A DNA stretch of 64,000 bases from Pseudomonas abieticivorans. GTDB taxonomy: Bacteria; Pseudomonadota; Gammaproteobacteria; Pseudomonadales; Pseudomonadaceae. Made by a program: the position numbers and the translations under genes. The notes below the pieces were generated by a model that saw only the letters and a program-made list of their open reading frames with translations, ran no database searches and had not been told where the DNA came from. The stretch lies in contig NZ_CP094975.1 of NCBI RefSeq assembly GCF_023509015.1, positions 4,085,501 through 4,149,500 on the forward strand, in the 5' to 3' direction. Positions 56,728-64,000 of the stretch are shown here, piece after piece (the first letter of the stretch is position 1; each line of letters starts with the position of its first letter).

Positions 56728-57732
56728 ATGACTGACCTGCAGATCGAAGAATTCTCGACGACCGACGAAAACAAGGCGATGGTGCTGCTGGTGGACGACC
56801 AGGCCATGATCGGCGAGGCCGTGCGTCGTGGCCTGGCCCATGAAACCAACATCGACTTCCACTTCTGTGCCGACCCCCACCAAGCGGTGGCGCAGGCGGT
56901 GCGGATCAGGCCGACGGTGATCCTGCAAGACTTGGTCATGCCCGGTCTTGACGGCTTGACGTTGGTACGCGAGTACCGAAACAACCCGGCCACCCAGGAC
57001 ATCCCGATTATCGTGCTGTCGACCAAGGAAGACCCGCTGATCAAGAGCGCGGCCTTTGCCGCCGGCGCAAACGATTACCTGGTCAAGCTGCCTGACAACA
57101 TCGAACTGGTGGCGCGCATCCGTTACCACTCGCGTTCCTACCTCACCCTGCTGCAGCGTGACGAAGCCTACCGGGCCCTGCGCGTGAGCCAGCAGCAACT
57201 GCTCGACACCAACCTGGTGCTGCAGCGGTTGATGAACTCCGACGGCCTGACCGGGCTGTCCAACCGTCGGCACTTCGACGAATACCTGGAGTTGGAATGG
57301 CGCCGGGCCATGCGCGACCAGGCGCAATTGTCGCTGCTGATGATCGACGTCGATTATTTCAAGACCTACAACGACAACTTCGGCCACCTGGACGGCGACG
57401 AGGCCCTGCGCAAGGTGGCCACGGCCATCAAGGACTCGTGCAGCCGGCCCTCAGACCTGCCGGCGCGCTACGGGGGCGAGGAGTTTGCCTTGGTGCTGCC
57501 CAGCACCTCGCCGGGCGGCGCGCGGCTGATCGCCGAAAAGCTGCGCCAGAGCGTCGCGGGCCTTAAAATCCCGCACATCTCGCCTGCGCAAGGTTCGGTG
57601 CTGACCGTCAGCATCGGGCTGTCCACGGTGATCCCGGCGGTCGCCAGCAACTGCCGCGAGTTGATCTCGGCGGCGGACAAGGGCTTGTACCAGGCCAAGA
57701 ACAACGGGCGTAACCAGGTGGGCGTGGAGTAG
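56728..57732 (+). CDS. wspR: WspR diguanylate cyclase response regulator
   Basis: Protein of 334 residues. The receiver (about 15-135) has its phospho-Asp in [14 protein letters not shown] coiled-coil-like linker ([22 protein letters not shown]) leads to the GGDEF domain, with active-site [11 protein letters not shown] and the inhibitory I-site RPSD five residues before it. The cyclase should be active and feedback-inhibited. It makes c-di-GMP that promotes cellulose or other matrix formation. It lies 51 bases after wspF and converges with the Ig-like gene downstream. Confidence 0.95.
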   Translation: MTDLQIEEFSTTDENKAMVLLVDDQAMIGEAVRRGLAHETNIDFHFCADPHQAVAQAVRIRPTVILQDLVMPGLDGLTLVREYRNNPATQDIPIIVLSTKEDPLIKSAAFAAGANDYLVKLPDNIELVARIRYHSRSYLTLLQRDEAYRALRVSQQQLLDTNLVLQRLMNSDGLTGLSNRRHFDEYLELEWRRAMRDQAQLSLLMIDVDYFKTYNDNFGHLDGDEALRKVATAIKDSCSRPSDLPARYGGEEFALVLPSTSPGGARLIAEKLRQSVAGLKIPHISPAQGSVLTVSIGLSTVIPAVASNCRELISAADKGLYQAKNNGRNQVGVE

Positions 57733-57824
57733 CCGCTTGCCCGGAGCAGGCGCCGGCTGATCCGCCAAGGGCGCGCCGCAGTGAGCCTGAAGTCATGCGG
57801 CGTGCTGCTCTATCGTTCAGTCAT

Positions 57825-59940
57825 TCAAGGTTGAACCGCTTGGTCGCCACTGGCATAGCTGAACGGTGTGCTGGCCAGCTTGGTCAAGTCCAGCTTGACC
57901 ACGGGAGCCCAGATACCGTTGCGGGCTTTAAGTTTTTGCTGAAATGCTTTTGCTTCGGCGACGTAGCCTGATTTGTAGAAGATCGCCTCGATGGGCAAGG
58001 TCGCCCCTTTGTTTTGCCCCCAGTCGGCAATCATCACTTCGTTCCACAGTGCCTCCATGTTGGCTGGGCGATTAGCCCTCACGGTGATGCTGGTCTGGAA
58101 CTGCACGGGGTCATCGGTGCTGAGCGAGCATTGGTAGTCGCGATTGGGGATGGTTTTGGTGTAGTTGTACCACTGCGTTGGTGTGCTCACGCCCACCGAG
58201 GTGCAAGAGCCCAGGCTGCGTGCTTTCAGGGCACAGCCCTTGGCACCGCGGGCGCCGACCAGGGTCCCGGCGTCGTAGGCATAAATGCACAGGTACTGCG
58301 GCGTTAGATTGGGTGCGCTGACCCTGGCCTGTGGAAGCAGGATGAAGCCGCTGTGGTGGTACAGATTGCTCACGTGGGCATCCAGGCGCATGTAGGAAAA
58401 CGACATCCCGCCGAGCTTGGTGGCGGACGGGCTGGGGTTCCACGGGTCATAGGCGCCGTTTTCTGTTGAGCGGATCACGATGCCGTTGCAGTAATAGGCA
58501 GGCTTATTCCCGGCGCAGCTTGCAGCGGTGTCCCGATACCCGCGCATTGAGGCTAGCGGCCACGCTTTCCCCGCTGCCCTTTCTGAGCACTTTCAAAGTG
58601 ATGGGTTGTGACGTGATGGTATTGCCCAGTCCGCCGACTTTATAAGTGAAATGCAGGGTTAGTTCGCGGTTAAGGTTTTCGTCGATCCAGGCCTTGGGTA
58701 TCGTAAACATCATTGGGCGTTCGGTGCCGGCCCGCTGGATGGGCGTGTCGCGAGTGACGACACCGTTCCATTTCACGCCAACGGTATCGCCCTCGCTCAA
58801 CGTGGGGAATGCAACCTGGACATTGGCCTGGCCTGTAATGTCGTCTGGGTCCAGCGAGAGATTCTTGGATTCAACGACCTTGAAGTCCGAGGCCGGGGTC
58901 TGCCCCACGATCGACACTGTTATGGGTGGCGAGGTAATGACGCTGCCAACCCCGTTGACCTTATAGGTGTAGGTCAGCGTCACGGTGCGCCCGATACTCT
59001 CCTCTATCCAGGCCCTGGGGATTTGAAAGGACAACCTGCCGGGGCGATTGACTGTTTGGATGGGAGTACCTCGGGTAACGGCACCCTTCCAGCTGACGGC
59101 GACGGTATCGTTGGCTTGCATCGTTGCAAAGGCCACCTGGACATTGGCATTCCCATGCAGCGTGCTGTTATTCAACTGGCTATTGACGGCTTCGACCACT
59201 CTGAACGGCGCTGTAGTGGCCGTGATGATGGACAGTGGAAGTGTCTGGGAGTAAGTCGCGGTGCCTTGGCCGGCGACTTTAAATTCATAAAATAATCTGA
59301 CAATACCGTCAATGTTTTCATTGATCCACGCCGAAGGGATGGTGAAACTTACCGGTTCGCCCTGCTTTGCAGTTTGCATGGGTGGCGTGCGGGTGGTGCT
59401 GCCTTGCCACGTCAAGGCAACAGTGTCACCTTCTTTCATTTCGGTCAGCGCTACAGTGACATGGGCGTCCTCGTTGTTACTGGCGTTTAATGTTTCACCG
59501 TCGGCTTCCAAGACCTTGAATGTCGGTGTCAAACCCTCTTGAGTAATGCTGATGGAAATAGGCGATGAGGTGATGACGCTACCGGTACCGCCTACTTTGT
59601 AGGTATAGACCAAGGTAACGGTACGGTTGATGTTCTCATCAAGCCAGGCCTTGGGTATTTTGAAGGTCAATGGGCTCAGGCTGGTGACAGTTTGAATGGA
59701 GACCCCTCTGTTGGTGATGCCCCTCAAGGTAACGGCAACCGTGTCCTTGAGTTTTAGGATAGTGTAAGAAACCTCGACAGTTGCCTGGGTATTGATCGTG
59801 TCAACATCAAGTTGCCCATTGGGGGCTTCCGTCATCTTGAAAATATTGGAGGCGGCGCTGGCTTCAAGGGCATGAGTGGTCAGTAGGCATAAACAAAGTA
59901 AGAAAATGTACAGTGAGGGGTATCTGTAAAATAATTTCAT
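57825..59940 (-). pseudogene. Secreted Ig-like repeat protein split by a one-base frameshift
   Basis: A gene read in two frames. The N-terminal part (to a stop at 58504) has a signal peptide (SLYIFLLCLCLLTTHALEASA) and four Ig-like repeats of about 105 residues (about 34-134, 141-240, 246-345 and 353-452). Each has a D-T-V-x-V..W.G..TR core, IPxAW(I/L)xEN and a Y-x-x-K-V-x-G strand. The C-terminal part continues one frame over as YRDTAASCAGNKPAYYCNG, an exported-protein type domain of about 235 residues with many cysteines. Removing one G of the CCC/GGG run at 58539-58541 restores SLNARYRDTAASC and a 704-residue protein. Base composition and codon use are noticeably more AT-rich than the neighbours, suggesting transfer. 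It is probably a surface or secreted adhesin-like protein; function unknown. A sequencing error is also possible. Confidence 0.72.
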
Positions 59941-60285
59941 TAGAGCGTCTGCCAATTGTTCAGCGGTGCTCCCGAGTTTAAGAGCCTTTTGAATGGGTGC
60001 AACTGTCAGAAATAACAGTGAGTATTGGCAGGTTGTTTGCTTGTTCCGTTAATCTATTTTTTAAAGGGGGAATGGGGCATTAACTTAAAGCGCGGCTGTT
60101 TATAAGTGCTCCTGCAAGAGGGGTTCAGCAAGGGGCGCCGTTCCTCGAAGCCGCCACTCGCGGGAAGAGGGGCGGGCTGTCCTCGCGCAAGAAAATGGCA
60201 CAGGCGACGACACACGGCTGCCGTCTGGCTGCGAGTACGTTATACTCATCGGCTTTTGACACGCTACGCACGAGTGCTGCCCGCC
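59941..60285. other. Gene-free stretch upstream of prfB
   Basis: No supportable gene. The first about 150 bases are AT-rich like the Ig-like gene they precede. The remainder becomes GC-rich again toward prfB. A TATACT hexamer (60241-60246) is a plausible -10 for prfB, without a good -35. I see no repeat or RNA gene. Confidence 0.5.
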
Positions 60286-61381
60286 ATGGAAATCAACCCG
60301 ATCCTTAACAGCATCAAGGACCTGTCCGAGCGCTCCGAAACTATTCGGGGGTATCTTTGACTACGATCAAAAGCATGAGCGTCTGACCGAAGTCAATCGC
60401 GAGCTTGAAGATCCGAGTGTCTGGAACAACCCTGCCTACGCCCAGGAACTGGGGCGCGAGCGCTCCCTGCTGGCGCAGATCGTAGAAACCCTCGACGAGA
60501 TGCACTCGGGCCTGGCCGATGCCAAGGACCTGTTGTTGATGTCTGCCGAGGAAGAAGACCAGGGCGCCGTCGATGACGTGGCCGCTGAAGTCGAGCGCCT
60601 GCGCGAGTCCCTGGAAAAACTCGAGTTCCGCCGTATGTTCAGCGGTGAGATGGATGCCAACAATGCCTACCTGGACATCCAGGCCGGCTCCGGTGGCACC
60701 GAGGCCCAGGACTGGGCCAACATCCTGCTGCGCATGTACCTGCGCTGGGCCGACAAACGCGGCTTCGACGCGACCATCATGGAGCTGTCGGCCGGTGAAG
60801 TGGCCGGTATCAAGGGCGCGACCGTTCACATCAAGGGCGAGTACGCCTTTGGCTGGTTGCGCACCGAGATCGGCGTGCACCGCCTGGTACGCAAAAGCCC
60901 GTTCGACTCCGGTAACCGTCGCCACACCTCGTTCTCGGCCGTGTTCGTGTCGCCGGAAATCGATGACAACATCGAAATCGACATCAACCCCTCGGACCTG
61001 CGCATCGACACCTACCGCTCCTCCGGTGCCGGTGGCCAACACGTAAACACCACCGACTCGGCCGTACGGATTACCCACGTACCGACCAACACCGTGGTCA
61101 GTTGCCAGAACGAACGTTCCCAGCACGCGAACAAAGACACCGCGATGAAAATGTTGCGGGCACGCTTGTACGAACAGGAAGTGCAGAAGCGCAACGCGGC
61201 GTCCCAGGCCCTGGAAGACACCAAGTCGGACATCGGCTGGGGTCACCAGATCCGCTCGTACGTGCTCGATGCGTCGCGGATCAAGGATCTGCGCACTAAC
61301 ATCGAACGCAGCGACTGCGACAAGGTGCTGGACGGCGACATCGACGAATACCTGATCGCGAGCCTCAAGCAGGGCCTGTAA
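60286..61381 (+). CDS. prfB: Peptide chain release factor 2, programmed +1 frameshift
   Basis: RF2 of 364 residues that reads UAA and UGA. The first 24 codons ([20 protein letters not shown]...) end at an in-frame TGA. A +1 shift at CTT-T-GAC continues as L-D-Y-D-Q-K, so the reading is 60286-60357 joined to 60359-61381. The SPF anticodon-like motif (KSPFDSG) and the GGQ hydrolysis motif (GAGGQHVN) are present. Low RF2 raises frameshifting, giving autoregulation. The following lysS gene is co-directional, as in other pseudomonads. Confidence 0.95.
60347..60361 (+). promoter_or_regulatory. prfB programmed frameshift site
   Basis: GGGGG (internal Shine-Dalgarno-like) lies 3 bases before CTT-TGA-C, the conserved RF2 recoding signal: slippery CTT codon followed by the UGA stop and C. 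Confidence 0.93.
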
Positions 61382-61453
61382 ACACCTGGTATTGAATCAA
61401 GTCCCTCGTCCACTCGGCGGGGGCAACGAACCTGTGATGGAAAATTTAAAGAC

Positions 61454-62956
61454 ATGAGCGACCAACAACTCGACCCGCAAGCCCTGCAACAGGAAGAAAA
61501 CGCCCTGATCGCCCTGCGCAAGGAAAAGCTTGCTGCCGAGCGTGCGAAAGGCAATGCCTTCCCCAACGACTTCCGCCGCGACAACTACTGCGAAGACTTG
61601 CAGAAACAGTACGTGGACAAGACCAAGGAAGAGCTGGCAGAGGCTGCAATCGCGGTCAAGGTTGCCGGTCGCATCATGCTCAACCGTGGCTCGTTCATGG
61701 TGATCCAGGACATGACCGGGCGCATCCAGGTCTACGTCAACCGCAAGACGCTGTCCGAAGAAACCCTGGCCGCGGTGAAAACCTGGGACATGGGCGACAT
61801 CATTGCCGCAGAAGGCACCCTGGCCCGTTCCGGCAAGGGCGACCTGTACGTGGAAATGACCAGCGTGCGCCTGCTGACCAAGTCGCTGCGCCCACTGCCC
61901 GACAAGCACCACGGCCTGACCGACACCGAGCAGCGCTACCGCCAGCGCTACGTTGACCTGATCGTCAATGAAGAAGTGCGCCAGACCTTCCGCGTGCGTT
62001 CGCAAGTCATCGCCCACATCCGCAGCTTCCTGATGCAGCGTGACTTCCTGGAAGTGGAAACGCCGATGCTGCAGACCATCCCGGGTGGTGCCGCGGCCAA
62101 GCCGTTCGAAACCCACCACAACGCCCTGGACATGGAAATGTTCCTGCGTATCGCGCCGGAGCTTTACCTCAAGCGCCTGGTGGTCGGTGGTTTCGAGAAG
62201 GTCTTCGAGATCAACCGCAACTTCCGTAACGAAGGCGTTTCGACCCGTCACAACCCAGAATTCACCATGTTGGAGTTCTACCAGGCCTACGCCGACTACG
62301 AAGACAACATGGACCTCACCGAAGAGCTGTTCCGTGAGCTGGCCCAGCTGGTACTGGGCAGCACCGACGTGCCGTATGGCGACAAGGTGTTCCACTTTGG
62401 CGAGCCGTTCGTGCGCCTGTCGGTGTTCGACTCGATCCTCAAGTACAACCCCGAGCTGAGCGCCGATGACCTGAACGACATCGACAAGGCCCGTGCCATC
62501 GCCAAGAAAGCCGGCGCCAAGGTGCTGGGCTTCGAAGGCCTGGGCAAGCTGCAGGTGATGATTTTCGAAGAACTGGTGGAGCACAAGCTGGAGCAGCCTC
62601 ACTTCATTACCCAGTACCCGTTCGAAGTGTCGCCGCTGGCCCGTCGTAACGACGACAACCCGAACGTCACCGACCGCTTCGAGCTGTTCATCGGTGGCCG
62701 CGAAATCGCCAACGCCTACTCCGAGTTGAACGACGCGCAAGACCAGGCCGAGCGCTTCATGGCCCAGGTGGCCGACAAGGACGCCGGCGACGACGAAGCC
62801 ATGCACTACGACGCCGACTTCGTGCGCGCGCTGGAGTACGGCATGCCGCCAACGGCGGGCGAGGGTATCGGCATCGACCGCCTGGTGATGCTGCTGACCA
62901 ACTCCCCGTCGATCCGCGACGTGATCCTGTTCCCGCACATGCGCCCGCAAGCGTGA
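61454..62956 (+). CDS. lysS: Lysyl-tRNA synthetase (class II)
   Basis: Synthetase of 500 residues. The N-terminal OB-fold anticodon-binding domain (about 65-165; [25 protein letters not shown]) precedes the class II catalytic core. Motif 2 is [14 protein letters not shown] with [12 protein letters not shown], and motif 3 is [11 protein letters not shown] near the C terminus. The N-terminal helix region ([21 protein letters not shown]) is typical. It is complete and followed by a strong terminator. Confidence 0.97.
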   Translation: MSDQQLDPQALQQEENALIALRKEKLAAERAKGNAFPNDFRRDNYCEDLQKQYVDKTKEELAEAAIAVKVAGRIMLNRGSFMVIQDMTGRIQVYVNRKTLSEETLAAVKTWDMGDIIAAEGTLARSGKGDLYVEMTSVRLLTKSLRPLPDKHHGLTDTEQRYRQRYVDLIVNEEVRQTFRVRSQVIAHIRSFLMQRDFLEVETPMLQTIPGGAAAKPFETHHNALDMEMFLRIAPELYLKRLVVGGFEKVFEINRNFRNEGVSTRHNPEFTMLEFYQAYADYEDNMDLTEELFRELAQLVLGSTDVPYGDKVFHFGEPFVRLSVFDSILKYNPELSADDLNDIDKARAIAKKAGAKVLGFEGLGKLQVMIFEELVEHKLEQPHFITQYPFEVSPLARRNDDNPNVTDRFELFIGGREIANAYSELNDAQDQAERFMAQVADKDAGDDEAMHYDADFVRALEYGMPPTAGEGIGIDRLVMLLTNSPSIRDVILFPHMRPQA

Positions 62957-62966
62957 TGCCATAATG

Positions 62967-62993
62967 AAAGCCGCCCGATGAGGCGGCTTTTTT
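62967..62993 (+). terminator. Rho-independent terminator after lysS
   Basis: AAAGCCGCC and GGCGGCTTT stem with a six-base loop, then a T run. It lies about 10 bases after the lysS stop. Confidence 0.93.
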
Positions 62994-63022
62994 ATGCCCC
63001 CAACTTTGAACACCAAACCCTC

Positions 63023-63109
63023 TGTAGGAGCGGATTGATCCGCGAAAAGCACACTGCGGTTTTACAGGTACCCAGCGGTGAAGCGTTCGCGGATCAATCC
63101 GCTCCTGCA
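63023..63109. repeat. Short palindromic repeat, inverted doublet with a 39-base centre
   Basis: TGTAGGAGCGGATTGATCC with GCGAA at the left, and TTCGCGGATCAATCCGCTC with CTGCA at the right, are exact inverses of each other. They fill most of the lysS to TetR spacer. The arms carry ATTGATCC where other copies have ATTTATCC. Confidence 0.8.
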
Positions 63110-63141
63110 AGAGTGGTAGCAACTCAAGAGGTAAAACCGTA

Positions 63142-63858
63142 GTGACTCCTGCAAAGGCTCAACAAGGTGCTGCTGGCGTTGCCACAGCGGTCGCGCAAAG
63201 CGTTCAGTATCAAGGCCGCAAGGCCAGCCGCCAGGGAAGCGAGCAACGACGCCAGGAGATCCTCGACGCGGCCATGCGCATCGTCGTGCGCGATGGCGTG
63301 CGCGGCGTGCGCCACCGTGCCGTGGCGGCCGAGGCGGGTGTGCCGTTGTCGGCCACCACCTACTATTTCAAAGACATCGAAGACCTGCTGACCGATACCT
63401 TCGCCCAGTACGTGGAGCGCAGCGCCGCGTTCATGGCCAAGCTGTGGGCCAGCACCGAAGAGTTGCTGCGTTCCATGCTCGCCGATACCGACGCCAGCCC
63501 GGCCTCGCGCTCGCAATTGGCCGACCAGATCGCGCGCATGACGGCTGAATACGTGCACCGCCAATTGCTGACCCGCCGCGAGCACTTGATGGCCGAGCAG
63601 GCATTCCGTCAAGAGGCTTTGCTCAGCCCACCGCTGGCGGAGCTGGTGCGCTCCCACCAGCAGATCTTGCTTCAGGGGACCTGCCAATTGTTGCAGGTAC
63701 TGGGCTCGCGTGAGCCGCAACAGGATGCCAAAGTGTTGACGGCTATCATCGGTCGGATGGAATATCAGGGCCTGCTCGATACTGCGCAGCCCCACGCCGA
63801 TGACGATATGCTCGACATCCTGACGCGCTACATGCATCTGGTGTTGGCTTCGGCTTGA
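63142..63858 (+). CDS. TetR-family transcriptional regulator
   Basis: Protein of 238 residues. The N-terminal TetR HTH is SEQRRQEILDAAMRIVVRDG with GVRHRAVAAEAGVPLSATTYYFKDIEDLL. The ligand domain is helical. The start is GTG with AAGAGGT upstream at normal spacing. It follows lysS with its own spacer and precedes a lipoprotein gene by about 30 bases, in the same direction. Its ligand is unknown. In P. aeruginosa, as I recall, a TetR gene follows lysS as well. Confidence 0.85.
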   Translation: MTPAKAQQGAAGVATAVAQSVQYQGRKASRQGSEQRRQEILDAAMRIVVRDGVRGVRHRAVAAEAGVPLSATTYYFKDIEDLLTDTFAQYVERSAAFMAKLWASTEELLRSMLADTDASPASRSQLADQIARMTAEYVHRQLLTRREHLMAEQAFRQEALLSPPLAELVRSHQQILLQGTCQLLQVLGSREPQQDAKVLTAIIGRMEYQGLLDTAQPHADDDMLDILTRYMHLVLASA

Positions 63859-63890
63859 AGCGGGCGGCTGTTTCACACCAAGGAGGCTGG

Positions 63891-64000
63891 ATGAAAGCCT
63901 GGCGCATGCTGCTCCTCGCTCTGTTGACCCCCCTGCTGGGTGGCTGCCTGGTGGCCTTCGATGCCCCCTTGCCGGCCAACCAGGCGGCGCCGCAGGCCCT
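63891..64000 (+). CDS. Putative lipoprotein, 5' part (runs off the window)
   Basis: The first 36 codons are visible. MKAWRMLLLALLTPLLGGC is a lipoprotein signal with the lipobox LGGC, followed by LVAFDAPLPANQ. AAGGAGG is an excellent ribosome-binding site just before the ATG. It is probably co-transcribed with the TetR gene. Identity beyond a lipoprotein cannot be stated. Confidence 0.7.
   Translation, partial: MKAWRMLLLALLTPLLGGCLVAFDAPLPANQAAPQA

Noticed and set aside
58539..58541. Phase-variable tract in the Ig-like gene
   Set aside because: The run is only three bases long, far too short for slipped-strand switching.
60286..60360. In-frame stop in prfB as a sign of a pseudogene
   Set aside because: The GGGGG..CTT-TGA-C signal is the conserved programmed frameshift of release factor 2.

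Overview
The window is a chromosomal segment of a Pseudomonas of the fluorescens group. The basis is high GC with strong C/G third positions, Pseudomonas-specific families (a DUF3509 protein, a NrdA with two ATP cones), a complete Wsp surface-sensing operon, and a gene order (ykuD-like, NUDIX, purT, ypjD, ffh, rpsP-rimM-trmD-rplS, antiporter, xerD, dsbC, hom, thrC; yaeQ, recJ, OYE; wsp, prfB, lysS) that resembles the P. aeruginosa core as I remember it. No species name can be given from sequence alone. There are no rRNA or tRNA genes, insertion sequences or CRISPR arrays that I can see.

Layout. 1-4.0 kb: the 5' end of a pRiA4b ORF-3-like gene, then nrdA on the minus strand, whose C-terminal redox-cysteine tail is thrown out of frame. 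nrdA has a 0.6-kb leader carrying NrdR-box-like and DnaA-box sequences. 4.0-7.0 kb: a translationally coupled RstA/RstB-type two-component system and a FhuF-like iron reductase. 7.1-15.3 kb: L,D-transpeptidase, two NUDIX hydrolases, gamma carbonic anhydrase, DUF1289, VUT transporter, purT, an MFS transporter, a CBS-domain transporter and YpjD. 15.5-25.8 kb: the ffh and rpsP-rimM-trmD-rplS translation cluster, a Na+/H+ antiporter, xerD, dsbC, hom and thrC. 25.9-31.5 kb: a BvgS/RocS-like hybrid kinase, a RocR-like REC-EAL phosphodiesterase and a convergent LuxR-type regulator. 31.7-38.3 kb: DUF3509, YaeQ, RecJ, Old Yellow Enzyme, OpgD and a VapBC module. 38.5-48.3 kb: a minus-strand gamma-aminobutyraldehyde/polyamine locus (LysR, a second aldehyde dehydrogenase, ydcSTUV-patD in the E. 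coli order, APC permease). 48.4-57.7 kb: a DUF533 protein and wspA-B-C-D-E-F-R. 57.8-59.9 kb: a frameshifted secreted Ig-like repeat protein inserted between wspR and prfB. 60.3-64 kb: prfB with its programmed +1 frameshift, lysS, a TetR regulator and the start of a lipoprotein.

How the parts work together. Two c-di-GMP systems sit about 20 kb apart: a Roc-like sensor with an EAL phosphodiesterase, and the Wsp array with its GGDEF cyclase. Their key catalytic residues are present in both output enzymes, so surface attachment is a theme of this segment. The ydc locus encodes uptake and oxidation of amino-aldehydes or their precursors. The remaining genes are mostly housekeeping. A family of short palindromic repeats (TGTAGGAGCGGA..TCCGCGAA and a related GTGGGAGC variant) lies only between genes and marks three of the convergent gene junctions.

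The two apparent frameshifts (nrdA tail and the Ig-like gene) are each repaired by removing one base, so sequencing or assembly error must be excluded before either is treated as biology.
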